A DNA stretch of 42,064 nucleotides, from positions 1 to 42,064 of the forward strand of contig JAGQTO010000081.1 in assembly GCA_020439025.1 (NCBI GenBank). Direction: 5' to 3'. The stretch's first letter is position 1. Every line of letters starts with the position of its first letter. The notes under the pieces are model-generated. The model was not told where the DNA came from. It ran no database searches and saw only the letters and a program-made list of their open reading frames with translations. Below are positions 7,524-14,854 of the stretch, piece by piece. This DNA comes from Mycobacterium sp. GTDB lineage: Bacteria; Actinomycetota; Actinomycetes; Mycobacteriales; Mycobacteriaceae. Position numbers and translations under genes: made by a program.

Positions 7524-8806
7524 GCCCGCGCGTGGGGGTGACGCTGTCCGGTCGCTACCGGTTGCAGCGTCTCATCGCGACCGGCGGGATGGGCCAGGTC
7601 TGGGAGGCCGTCGACAGCCGGTTGGGTCGCCGGGTTGCCGTGAAGGTGCTCAAGCAGGAATTTTCCTCCGACCCCGAGTTCCTGGAACGCTTCCGCGCCG
7701 AGGCCCGCACCGTCGCCATGCTCAACCACCCGGGGATCGCCGCCGTGCACGATTACGGCGAGACCGATATCGACGGCGAGGGCCGGACCGCCTACCTGGT
7801 GATGGAACTGATCAACGGCGAGCCGCTGAATTCGGTGATCAAGCGCACCGGCCGGCTGTCACTTCGGCACGCCCTGGACATGCTCGAGCAGACCGGCCGG
7901 GCACTGCAGGTGGCCCACGCGGCCGGGCTGGTGCACCGCGACGTCAAGCCCGGCAACATCCTGATCACGCCCACCGGACAGGTGAAGCTGACCGACTTCG
8001 GGATCGCCAAGGCGGTCGACGCCGCCCCGGTGACCCAGACCGGCATGGTGATGGGCACCGCGCAGTACATCGCTCCGGAGCAGGCGCTGGGCCAGGACGC
8101 CACCGCGGCCAGTGACGTCTACTCCTTGGGCGTGGTCGGCTACGAGGCGGTGTCAGGCAAACGGCCGTTCATGGGCGACGGCGCCCTGACGGTGGCGATG
8201 AAGCACATCAAGGAGACGCCGCCTCCGCTGCCGCCGGACCTGCCGCCGAACGTTCGCGAACTCATCGAGATCACGCTGGTGAAGAACCCCGGTGTGCGCT
8301 ATCGGTCCGGCGGGCAGTTCGCCGACGCCGTCGCCGCGGTGCGCTCGGGACGCCGCCCACCGCGGCCGAATTCCGCACCCACCATCAAGGCCACCCCTGC
8401 GGCGATCCCCGGGTCCCAACGGGCCGCGGTCGAGGCGGCGCGCGCTGCTGCCGTCGCCCGGCCGCGAACGGGCACCGGGCACCGGACCCCGCCACCGGCG
8501 CGGCGCAGTTTCAGTTCCGGACAGCGGGCGCTGCTGTGGGCCGCCGGCGTGCTCGGCGCGCTGGCCATCATCAGCGCGATCCTGATCGTGCTGGCTGACC
8601 GGGAACGCCGCTCGAACACACCGGTCGAACAGACCGTCACCGACACGATCACCCCGGACGCGCCGGAGGTGGCCGTGGAGCCCGGCGCGTTCACCGAGCC
8701 GTCTGCACCCGGTGTCGACGGCGCAGCGGTGCTGCCCGCCGCGCTGTGGCACGCCGACACCCATCCGGCGGCCGTGATCGCCCCCGACGACGAGACACCG
8801 CGATGA
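7520..8806 (+). CDS. pknA: Ser/Thr protein kinase PknA
   Basis: A 428-residue transmembrane kinase controlling cell shape and growth, activated together with PknB. The kinase domain (about 1-275) has the Gly-rich loop [12 protein letters not shown], catalytic Lys42 in VAVKVL, the HRDVKPGN catalytic loop, DFG as TDFGIAKA, and an activation loop with [18 protein letters not shown] Pro/Ala-rich linker leads to one membrane helix at about 336-358. The external tail is short and has no PASTA repeats, as in M. tuberculosis PknA. The C-terminal extracytoplasmic residues diverge most. The ATG overlaps the stop of the preceding mini-ORF and its own stop overlaps the pknB start (ATGA). Confidence 0.97.
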   Translation: MSPRVGVTLSGRYRLQRLIATGGMGQVWEAVDSRLGRRVAVKVLKQEFSSDPEFLERFRAEARTVAMLNHPGIAAVHDYGETDIDGEGRTAYLVMELINGEPLNSVIKRTGRLSLRHALDMLEQTGRALQVAHAAGLVHRDVKPGNILITPTGQVKLTDFGIAKAVDAAPVTQTGMVMGTAQYIAPEQALGQDATAASDVYSLGVVGYEAVSGKRPFMGDGALTVAMKHIKETPPPLPPDLPPNVRELIEITLVKNPGVRYRSGGQFADAVAAVRSGRRPPRPNSAPTIKATPAAIPGSQRAAVEAARAAAVARPRTGTGHRTPPPARRSFSSGQRALLWAAGVLGALAIISAILIVLADRERRSNTPVEQTVTDTITPDAPEVAVEPGAFTEPSAPGVDGAAVLPAALWHADTHPAAVIAPDDETPR

Positions 8807-10674
8807 CCACACCTCCGCACCTGTCCGACCGCTACGAGTTGGGGGAGATCCTGGGCTTCGGCGGGATGTCCGAAGTGCACCTGGCTCGTGACCTGCGGTT
8901 GCACCGTGACGTGGCGGTCAAGGTGCTGCGTGCCGATCTGGCCCGGGACCCGAGTTTCTACCTGAGGTTCCGGCGTGAGGCGCAGAACGCCGCGGCCCTC
9001 AACCATCCCGCGATCGTCGCGGTCTACGACACCGGTGAGGCCGCCATGCCCAGCGGTCCGCTGCCCTACATCGTGATGGAGTACGTCGACGGCGTCACGC
9101 TGCGCGACATCGTCCACACCGACGGCCCGATGCCGCCGCGGCGCGCCCTCGAGGTGATTGCCGACGCTTGCCAAGCGCTGAACTTCAGCCACCAGCACGG
9201 GATCATCCACCGGGACGTCAAACCCGCCAACATCATGATCTCCAAGACCGGCGCGGTGAAGGTGATGGACTTCGGCATCGCGCGTGCCATCGCCGACGGT
9301 GGCAACAGCGTCACCCAGACCGCCGCCGTGATCGGCACCGCGCAATATCTTTCGCCCGAACAGGCCCGCGGGGAACCCGTCGACCCCCGCTCCGATGTCT
9401 ACTCGCTGGGGTGTGTGCTCTACGAGGTCCTCACCGGCCAGCCGCCGTTCGTCGGCGACACCCCCGTTTCGGTCGCCTACCAGCACGTTCGCGAGGACCC
9501 TGTGCCGCCGTCGCAACGGCGGGCCGGTATCTCACCCGAGCTCGACGCGGTCGTGCTCAAGGCGCTGGCCAAGAACCCCGACAATCGTTATCAGACCGCG
9601 GCGGAGATGCGTGCGGATCTGGTTCGGGTGCACAGCGGGGAGAAGCCCGAAGCGCCCAGGGTGCTGACGTCGGCCGAACGGACGGTCATGATGACCTCCG
9701 GCAGGCCACACCGCGGCGAGGGCGGCCCAGTACCGGTCGCCTACGACTACAGCGATACTGACGGCGCCCGTGGATCGGTCCGGAAATGGCTGGTGGCACT
9801 GGCGATAGTGACGGTGCTGACCGTCGTGGTCACCGTGGCAATCACGATGGTCGGCGGCAAGGTGCGTGCGGTGCAGGTTCCCGACGTTCGCGGTCAACTG
9901 TCTGCCGACGCCATCGCCCAGCTGCAGAACAAGGGTTTCAAGGTCCGGACCCAGCAGAAACCGGACAATGTGGTGGCACCCGACCATGTGATCAGCACCG
10001 ACCCGTCCGGAAACACGTCTGCAGGCGCCGGCGACGAGATCCAGATCAACGTCTCCACCGGGCCGGAGCAGCGCGAGGTGCCCGACGTCTCCGATCTGAG
10101 CTACGCCGATGCGGTCAAGAAGCTGACCGCGGCCGGGTTCGGCAAATTCCGGCAGACCGATGCGCCCTCGGACGTCGACCAGAAGGACAAGGTGCTCAGC
10201 ACCATCCCGCCGGCGAACCAGACCTCCGCGCTGACCAACGAGATCACCATCGTTGTCGGTTCCGGTCCGGCGACCCGGGACCTGCCCGATCTCGTCGGCC
10301 AGTCCGTCGATGTCGCCACCAAGAACCTCAACACGCTGGGGTTCCCGACGATCCTGACCGTTCAGGTCGACAGCCCCGAGCCCGCCGGGCAGGTGCTCGG
10401 GATGGACCCGTCAGCCGGAACGTCGGCCACCCTGGACACCGCGATCACGCTGAAGGTCTCCAAGGCCAACCAGTTCATCATGCCCAACCTGACGGGCCAG
10501 TTCTGGGTGGACGCGGAGCCCAACCTTCGGGCGCTGGGCTGGACCGGCGTTCTGGTGAAGGGTCCCGACATCCCCAACAGCGGTCAGCGAACCAACGCGG
10601 TGGTGACGCAGAGTCCGCCGCCGGGCGCCGGGGTCAACTTCGGCGGTTCGGTCACGCTGAGCTTTGCGTCATAG
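8803..10674 (+). CDS. pknB: Ser/Thr protein kinase PknB with four PASTA domains
   Basis: The 623-residue kinase is the central cell-wall sensor kinase. The kinase domain spans about 1-285 with [12 protein letters not shown], Lys40, HRDVKPAN (Asp138), MDFGIARA and activation-loop threonines in [19 protein letters not shown] membrane helix at about 328-350 is followed by four PASTA repeats (about 356-421, 422-489, 490-556, 557-623) that bind muropeptides or lipid II. Known substrates encoded here include CwlM, the MurJ pseudokinase and PbpA-pathway proteins. A longer frame begins at 8746, but the ATG coupled to the pknA stop gives the conserved N-terminus [15 protein letters not shown]. The 3' end overlaps the 3' end of convergent trpG by 23 bp. 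Confidence 0.97.
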   Translation: MTTPPHLSDRYELGEILGFGGMSEVHLARDLRLHRDVAVKVLRADLARDPSFYLRFRREAQNAAALNHPAIVAVYDTGEAAMPSGPLPYIVMEYVDGVTLRDIVHTDGPMPPRRALEVIADACQALNFSHQHGIIHRDVKPANIMISKTGAVKVMDFGIARAIADGGNSVTQTAAVIGTAQYLSPEQARGEPVDPRSDVYSLGCVLYEVLTGQPPFVGDTPVSVAYQHVREDPVPPSQRRAGISPELDAVVLKALAKNPDNRYQTAAEMRADLVRVHSGEKPEAPRVLTSAERTVMMTSGRPHRGEGGPVPVAYDYSDTDGARGSVRKWLVALAIVTVLTVVVTVAITMVGGKVRAVQVPDVRGQLSADAIAQLQNKGFKVRTQQKPDNVVAPDHVISTDPSGNTSAGAGDEIQINVSTGPEQREVPDVSDLSYADAVKKLTAAGFGKFRQTDAPSDVDQKDKVLSTIPPANQTSALTNEITIVVGSGPATRDLPDLVGQSVDVATKNLNTLGFPTILTVQVDSPEPAGQVLGMDPSAGTSATLDTAITLKVSKANQFIMPNLTGQFWVDAEPNLRALGWTGVLVKGPDIPNSGQRTNAVVTQSPPPGAGVNFGGSVTLSFAS

Positions 10675-11326
10675 CCGCCCGCACGGTGTCGGCGACTTCC
10701 TGCTCGAGGCGGCGAACCAGCGACTCCGCGGGCGCCGATCCGCAGTAGCCGAGCCAGTTGGCCAACATGCGGTGGCCACCCTCGGTCAGGATCGACTCCG
10801 GATGGAACTGCACGCCGTGAATCGGCAGGTCGCGATGGCGCACCGCCATGATGACCCCGCCCCGAGTGCGGGCGGTCACCTCGAGTTCGGTGGGGACGGT
10901 GTGGGGCAGGATCGTCAGCGAGTGGTACCGGGTTGCGGTGAACGGATCCGGAAGACCATGCAGCACACCGACATTGGTGTGATAGACCGAACTGGTCTTG
11001 CCGTGTAGGAGTTCCGGTGCGCGGTCGACGGTGGCACCGAACGCCACCCCGATCGCCTGGTGGCCCAGACACACCCCGAGCAACGGGGTGCCGCCTGCGG
11101 CGCACGCCTCGACCAGCCCGATCGACGCTCCGGCCCGCTCCGGGGTGCCCGGACCCGGGCTCAGAAGCACGCCGTCGAACTCCTCGGCCACCGCGGCGGT
11201 CTCGACGGCTCCGCCGATCCGGGGGTCGTCGTTGCGCCAGACCTCCGCGTCCACCCCGAGCTGGCCCAGGTACTGAACCAGGTTGAACACGAAGCTGTCG
11301 TAGTTGTCGACGACCAAGATCCGCAC
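10652..11326 (-). CDS. trpG: Glutamine amidotransferase TrpG/PabA
   Basis: A 224-residue class I glutamine amidotransferase that supplies ammonia to anthranilate synthase, and probably also to aminodeoxychorismate synthase for folate, since the gene is remote from trp or pab partners here. The catalytic triad is visible: Cys86 in GVCLGHQAIG, and His175 and Glu177 in VQFHPESI. The oxyanion-strand motif LLSPGPGTP is at about 54-62. The start is GTG with no clear ribosome site. A TAGCCT -10 box ends 7 bases upstream of it, suggesting a leaderless transcript. It lies 22 bases downstream of the DUF881 gene, as in M. tuberculosis (Rv0012-Rv0013). Confidence 0.95.
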   Translation of the reverse strand: MRILVVDNYDSFVFNLVQYLGQLGVDAEVWRNDDPRIGGAVETAAVAEEFDGVLLSPGPGTPERAGASIGLVEACAAGGTPLLGVCLGHQAIGVAFGATVDRAPELLHGKTSSVYHTNVGVLHGLPDPFTATRYHSLTILPHTVPTELEVTARTRGGVIMAVRHRDLPIHGVQFHPESILTEGGHRMLANWLGYCGSAPAESLVRRLEQEVADTVRAAMTQSSA

Positions 11327-11333
11327 GCCTGAC

Positions 11334-11339
11334 AGGCTA
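11334..11339 (-). promoter_or_regulatory. Candidate -10 element for leaderless trpG mRNA
   Basis: On the minus strand TAGCCT (consensus TANNNT) lies in the 22-bp gap after the DUF881 stop, with exactly 7 bases before the GTG of trpG. Transcription would then begin at the start codon itself, a frequent arrangement in mycobacteria. No -35 was identified. Confidence 0.4.
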
Positions 11340-11348
11340 CCGGCCTGG

Positions 11349-12149
11349 TCAGTAGGCCAATGGGCCGGTCGGGCTGGCGTAGCGCAAGCGGATCGGTTCG
11401 GTGTAGCCGTTCACCTCCACCTGTTCGCGCAACTCTTCGCGGTATCCCAGCCCGAACCGGACCACGTACTGCTTGTAGAGGCGCAGGACCGGCGATTCGG
11501 CGAGTGCGGCCTTCATGGCGGCAGGATCGCCGATTGCGGTGATGGTGTAGGGCGGGCTGTAGGTGCGGCCGTTGAGTAACAGGGTATTGCCGACGCATCT
11601 GGGGGCGGAGGTCGCGATGATTCGCTGGTCCTGCATTTGCACCGCTTCGGCCCCGGCGCTCAGCAGTGCGTTGAGCACTGCCTCGACGTCCTGCTGGTGG
11701 ACGACGAGGTCGTCGGGGGAGGCGTCGCCGGGGAAGCGGCCATCGGCGTCGCGCTGTGCATCGGTGAGGGTGACCACGATTCCCGGACCGCGTGCCGGGT
11801 CCAGACCGGCCTCGGCGCCCAGCGCCGCGGCCCGCTTCTGGATGGCCGCCAACGCCGATCCGGCGTGCGCGCCGTGGGTGGTGTCGATCCGCGCCACCAG
11901 CGACCCACGCTCGGCGCCGAGCCGGTCAACCGACCGCTGGGCTTCCCGAACCAGGTTGACCAGACGGGGGGAGTCACTGCCCCGGATCTCCCCGCCCCCG
12001 GAGACACCATGGGTGGCGGCCAGCAGAAGCCCGGCGAACAGACAGACCACCGGCACACCGAATCGCCACGGCGAGCGCCGGGACTCCGGTTCTGCCTGTT
12101 CGCCGCGCTGCCGGGTTGTTCGCCGGGTCCTTCGCTGGGTTATCCTCAT
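11349..12149 (-). CDS. DUF881 membrane protein (Rv0012-like)
   Basis: A 266-residue protein with a basic cytoplasmic N-terminus ([16 protein letters not shown]), one membrane helix at about 30-48, and an extracytoplasmic DUF881 domain. The domain begins with a coiled-coil-like segment ([23 protein letters not shown]) and contains [39 protein letters not shown] and a C-terminal [16 protein letters not shown] strand. The family has no proven biochemical activity; its place among division genes suggests a cell-envelope or divisome role. It is divergent from crgA across a 49-bp gap and likely co-transcribed with trpG. Confidence 0.9.
   Translation of the reverse strand: MRITQRRTRRTTRQRGEQAEPESRRSPWRFGVPVVCLFAGLLLAATHGVSGGGEIRGSDSPRLVNLVREAQRSVDRLGAERGSLVARIDTTHGAHAGSALAAIQKRAAALGAEAGLDPARGPGIVVTLTDAQRDADGRFPGDASPDDLVVHQQDVEAVLNALLSAGAEAVQMQDQRIIATSAPRCVGNTLLLNGRTYSPPYTITAIGDPAAMKAALAESPVLRLYKQYVVRFGLGYREELREQVEVNGYTEPIRLRYASPTGPLAY
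12141..12146 (+). promoter_or_regulatory. Candidate -10 element of crgA
   Basis: TATCCT fits TANNNT and would start transcription near 12153, leaving a leader of about 46 bases with GAAGGTAG before the crgA ATG. It lies within the first codons of the divergent DUF881 gene. No -35 was recognised, so the call is weak. Confidence 0.25.
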
Positions 12150-12198
12150 GTGCGATCCGGCACCATCGTCTCACCGACGACCGTCTGCGAAGGTAGCC

Positions 12199-12480
12199 AT
12201 GCCCAAGTCAAAGGTCCGCAAGAAGAACGACTTCACCATCAACCCGGTGAGCCGCACCCCGGTGAAGGTCAAGGCCGGCCCGTCCAGCGTGTGGTTCGTC
12301 GTGCTGTTCGTCGGCCTGATGCTCATCGGCCTGGTGTGGCTGCTGGTCTTCCAACTCGCCGCCTCCGGGTACGACACCCCCGAGCTGCTGATGTGGATGT
12401 CCGATCTGGGCCCGTGGAACTACGCGATCGCGTTCGGCTTCATGATTTTCGGCCTCTTACTGACGATGCGGTGGCGCTGA
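12199..12480 (+). CDS. crgA: Divisome membrane protein CrgA
   Basis: The 93-residue protein matches CrgA in length and sequence. It has a basic N-terminus ([12 protein letters not shown]), the [15 protein letters not shown] segment, and two membrane helices at about 31-52 and 73-90 joined by a short loop with [10 protein letters not shown]. CrgA links FtsZ, FtsQ, PBPs and other divisome proteins in actinobacteria. The plus frame is open well upstream through the antisense of the DUF881 gene, but the conserved start is the ATG at 12199 with GAAGGTAG upstream. In M. tuberculosis CrgA partners with CwsA, whose gene is not at its usual place here. Confidence 0.96.
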   Translation: MPKSKVRKKNDFTINPVSRTPVKVKAGPSSVWFVVLFVGLMLIGLVWLLVFQLAASGYDTPELLMWMSDLGPWNYAIAFGFMIFGLLLTMRWR

Positions 12481-12484
12481 GGAC

Positions 12485-12502
12485 AATCACACGCGTGTGA
12501 TT
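12485..12502. promoter_or_regulatory. 18-bp perfect palindrome, candidate operator
   Basis: AATCACACGCGTGTGATT is a loopless perfect palindrome 5 bp after the crgA stop and 34 bp before the PH-domain gene. It resembles a dimeric transcription-factor site. The order TCACA-TGTGA is the reverse of the CRP order. It is close to but not the same as the BldD half-site pattern, because it has one extra central base. The regulator is unknown. Confidence 0.5.
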
Positions 12503-12524
12503 CATCCCCACTGTGCATAGCTCC

Positions 12525-12533
12525 TGTGGATAA
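12525..12533 (-). promoter_or_regulatory. Perfect DnaA box outside the origin
   Basis: TGTGGATAA is the complement of TTATCCACA, the same 9-mer found in oriC and upstream of dnaA here. It ends 2 bases before the ATG of the PH-domain gene. A degenerate relative (CTATGCACA on the minus strand, about 12513-12521) lies nearby. DnaA binding here could affect that gene or titrate DnaA. Confidence 0.5.
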
Positions 12534-12535
12534 CC

Positions 12536-12949
12536 ATGGACCGCGCTGAATGGGGACCGCCGACCGCGGGTATCGCAGCGATCGCCGTGGCCGGAATCAT
12601 CATGGCCATCGGCGCCATGAGCGTCGCCGCCGACGCGGCCGGCCGGATTCTCACCGCCGTCGCCGCGGTCGGGTTGGCGATCTTCGCGGCGGGTTCATGG
12701 CGCGCTCGGCCGCGATTGGCGATCACGGGCGAAGGTTTGGTGTATCGAGGCTGGCTGTCCACCACGACGCTGCGCCGGGCCGACATCGAACTGATCCGGA
12801 TCACCGAATTCCGCCGCTGGGGGCGAAAGGTCCGGCTTCTGGAGATCGACACCACCACCGACCGGCTCATCGTGCTCAGCCGTTGGGATCTGGGCGGGGA
12901 TCCGCTGGAGGTCCTAGACGCGCTGACCGAAGCCGGCTACGCCGGCTGA
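12536..12949 (+). CDS. PH-domain membrane protein (Rv0010c-like)
   Basis: A 137-residue protein. Two hydrophobic segments (about 10-30 and 38-54) precede a bacterial PH-like domain beginning WRARPRLAITGEGLVYRGW and continuing through RRADIELIRITEFRRWGRKVRLLEI to the C-terminal LSRWDLGGDPLEVLDAL. This matches the M. tuberculosis protein encoded between ppiA and crgA. No function is established; the neighbourhood points to the cell envelope. The ATG lacks a clear ribosome site, being preceded by a DnaA-box-like TGTGGATAA. It converges on ppiA. Confidence 0.88.
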   Translation: MDRAEWGPPTAGIAAIAVAGIIMAIGAMSVAADAAGRILTAVAAVGLAIFAAGSWRARPRLAITGEGLVYRGWLSTTTLRRADIELIRITEFRRWGRKVRLLEIDTTTDRLIVLSRWDLGGDPLEVLDALTEAGYAG

Positions 12950-12962
12950 CTTGTGCTCTCCC

Positions 12963-12999
12963 CGTCAGGAGACAGTGCCGCCCGCGTCAGGAGACGGTG
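12963..12999. repeat. Direct repeat duplicating the end of ppiA
   Basis: CGTCAGGAGACAGTG (12963-12977) and CGTCAGGAGACGGTG (12985-12999) match at 14 of 15 positions with a 22-bp period. The second copy contains the ppiA stop codon and last codons; the first lies just beyond the stop. It looks like a small tandem duplication of the gene end. Confidence 0.7.
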
Positions 13000-13517
13000 A
13001 TCGACTCGATCACCACGTCGTCGGACGGGCGGTCGTTGCGATCGACGGGCGTCGCGGCGATCGCGTCAACCACTTTCTGGGACTCCGGGTCGACTACCTC
13101 GCCGAAGATCGTGTGCCGCCGGTTGAGGTGAGGGGTCTTACCGACAGTGATGAAGAACTGTGATCCGTTGGTCGCGGGGCCGGCGTTGGCCATCGCCAGC
13201 AGGTAGGGCTTGTCGAACTGCAACTCGGGGTGGAACTCGTCGGCGAACTGGTAACCCGGGCCTCCGCGGCCGGTACCGGTCGGGTCGCCGCCCTGAATCA
13301 TGAAGCCGTCAATGACCCGGTGGAAGATCGCGCCGTCATAGAACGGGCCGGAGCTGCCGCCCGAGGCGTTCTGCTTGGAGTATTCCTTGGTGCCCTGGGC
13401 CAGGCCTACGAAGTTGGCTACGGTCTTGGGCGCATGGTTGCCGAACAGGGCGATCTTGATGTCGCCGCGGTTGGTGTGCAGGGTCGCAGTAGCAGTCGCG
13501 ATGGGGCTCGTGGTCAC
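12987..13517 (-). CDS. ppiA: Cyclophilin-type peptidyl-prolyl isomerase PpiA
   Basis: A 176-residue cytosolic cyclophilin catalysing cis-trans isomerisation at proline. Hallmarks are [60 protein letters not shown] and the N-terminal [25 protein letters not shown]. The frame is open upstream through tRNA-Ala, so the start must be chosen. The GTG at 13517 ([13 protein letters not shown]) gives the conserved N-terminus and a length close to the 182 residues in M. tuberculosis. No signal peptide is seen. Its last codons are partly duplicated downstream. Confidence 0.95.
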   Translation of the reverse strand: MTTSPIATATATLHTNRGDIKIALFGNHAPKTVANFVGLAQGTKEYSKQNASGGSSGPFYDGAIFHRVIDGFMIQGGDPTGTGRGGPGYQFADEFHPELQFDKPYLLAMANAGPATNGSQFFITVGKTPHLNRRHTIFGEVVDPESQKVVDAIAATPVDRNDRPSDDVVIESITVS

Positions 13518-13597
13518 GTGCCACAGTGTGCCATTAGAGGTGGCCGGCACGTTGGGGCGGGGTGCCGGGTCCGCGGTACGCACCCGGTTGAGACCTG

Positions 13598-13670
13598 TGG
13601 AGCCTAGGAGATTCGAACTCCTGACATCTGCCTTGCAAAGGCAGCGCTCTACCAACTGAGCTAAGGCCCC
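13598..13670 (-). tRNA. tRNA-Ala (anticodon TGC)
   Basis: A 73-base cloverleaf: acceptor GGGGCCT pairs with AGGCTCC with discriminator A, D-arm AGCTCAGTTGGTAGAGC, anticodon stem CTGCC/GGCAG with loop TTTGCAA (anticodon TGC), and T-arm GGAGTTCGAATCTCC. CCA is not encoded. The 5' end overlaps the last codons and stop of the small upstream ORF. Confidence 0.97.
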
Positions 13671-13810
13671 GTAGCGCTGTCCCGGTCGGCCAGGGTATGC
13701 CAGACCTCGCCGCGGCGGCGGGAGGCCAGAAGCACTGCCGCTCCAACCACCGCCGCCAGGACGACGGGCAAAGTCAGCCGCAAGGGCCGACCCGGTAACG
13801 ACCAGGACAT
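13661..13810 (-). CDS. Small single-span membrane protein between the tRNAs, possible DLW-39 family
   Basis: The minus strand encodes 49 residues starting [13 protein letters not shown] hydrophobic helix follows ([18 protein letters not shown], about 12-29), then a basic RRR stop-transfer and a short polar tail [16 protein letters not shown]. The ATG is 2 bases after the 3' end of tRNA-Ile, and the TAG lies within the first bases of tRNA-Ala. The layout (short N-terminus, one helix, basic anchor, acidic-Trp tail) recalls the small actinobacterial DLW-39 family, which I remember being encoded near the gyrA-tRNA region. That assignment is from memory and the DLW motif is only approximate (EVW). 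A similar-sized gap exists between ileT and alaT in M. tuberculosis. No independent ribosome site is obvious. Confidence 0.5.
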   Translation of the reverse strand: MSWSLPGRPLRLTLPVVLAAVVGAAVLLASRRRGEVWHTLADRDSATGP

Positions 13811-13812
13811 CG

Positions 13813-13886
13813 TGGGCCTAGGAGGACTCGAACCTCCGACCTCTTCGTTATCAGCGAAGCGCTCTAACCGCCTGAGCTATAGGCCC
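13813..13886 (-). tRNA. tRNA-Ile (anticodon GAT)
   Basis: A 74-base cloverleaf: acceptor GGGCCTA pairs with TAGGCCC with discriminator A, D-arm AGCTCAGGCGGTTAGAGC, anticodon stem TTCGC/GCGAA-type with loop carrying GAT, and T-arm GGAGGTTCGAGTCCTCC. CCA is not encoded. It follows the DUF3566 gene, as in the gyrB-gyrA-tRNA arrangement of other actinobacteria. Confidence 0.96.
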
Positions 13887-13944
13887 GTGTCGCGCGAGGA
13901 AGACTACCGCACCCGAAGCGGCTGTCCCAAATAACGTCGCAGTC

Positions 13945-14787
13945 CTAATCCAGGTCGGCGAGTGTGACCTCGACGCCGCCGACGATGTCGGTGCTCAGGT
14001 TGTAGATGTAGGCACCTATGGCGGCCATCGCCGTCAGCAGGACGATGTTGATCAACCCGATCAGCGCCGCGCCGCCGAAGATCGAACCGGCCGAAACCAA
14101 ATCGCCGCCGCTGCCGCCGCTGGTGCTGCTCAGTAGGTCGCCGACGTTGCTGTTCAGCTTGTTCCACACCCCCATCGCCCCGAGAACCAGGTAGAGGAAA
14201 GCGACAGCAATCATCCACACGAAGAACAGGGCGACGTTGAGCAGCAGCGACACTTTCAGCGCGCTCCAGGGGTCGATGCGGCGGATCTGCATGCTGGCCC
14301 GCACCGGACCGCGGGGGCGGCCGCCGACCTGAAGGCGCGCGGCGAGTCCTGACGCCGGCGCCACCGCGGGCACCGCGGGCCGCGCCGCCTCGGCCACCGC
14401 GCTCTTTCGCGGCTGCGGCGCCTTGGCCGGCGGACCCGACAGGTCCGGCAATTCACTGGGATACGGCTCGACGGTGGCGACTTCGGTGCGGTCCGTTCGC
14501 GGCTCGCCGCGTACCGGGTCGGAGCCCGCGCGCTGGGCCCGCGACCCCACCGGCGCCACATCCGGCGCCGCGTATCCGGTCACGTAGCGGCTCGGGTCCC
14601 CCGATCCGGATCCGCCGGCCGCCGGCGGAGCGGGCGGGCGAACCGGCGAGTCACCGGCCGGGCGACCCGTCGAGCCTTCCGGGCGGGTTCTGGTCGGGCT
14701 CTGCCACGGCGGGGTCTCGCTGGGGGTGTCGCCGTTCTCCGGGCGGTCGCCCGGCGCCGACTGACCCGGCTCGTTCGGTGAACTCAC
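13945..14787 (-). CDS. DUF3566 membrane protein (Rv0007-like)
   Basis: A 280-residue protein. The first 165 residues are disordered and rich in Pro, Gly, Ser and charged residues. The DUF3566 domain starts at RRIDPWSALKVSLLLNVALFF, with one membrane helix at about 178-200 and a second at about 240-265 (ALIGLINIVLLTAMAAIGAYIYNL), ending GGVEVTLADLD. The family is found next to gyrA across actinobacteria and is thought to act at the septum, but has no assigned activity. The GTG start has an AAGGAG ribosome site 5 bases upstream. It follows gyrA by 67 bp and is likely part of its transcript. Confidence 0.9.
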   Translation of the reverse strand: MSSPNEPGQSAPGDRPENGDTPSETPPWQSPTRTRPEGSTGRPAGDSPVRPPAPPAAGGSGSGDPSRYVTGYAAPDVAPVGSRAQRAGSDPVRGEPRTDRTEVATVEPYPSELPDLSGPPAKAPQPRKSAVAEAARPAVPAVAPASGLAARLQVGGRPRGPVRASMQIRRIDPWSALKVSLLLNVALFFVWMIAVAFLYLVLGAMGVWNKLNSNVGDLLSSTSGGSGGDLVSAGSIFGGAALIGLINIVLLTAMAAIGAYIYNLSTDIVGGVEVTLADLD

Positions 14788-14854
14788 CGCTGCTCCTTAC
14801 TTCGTCCGCCCATCACTGTGTCCGCCACCGGGGAATCCCGGACCCGGTCGCAGA

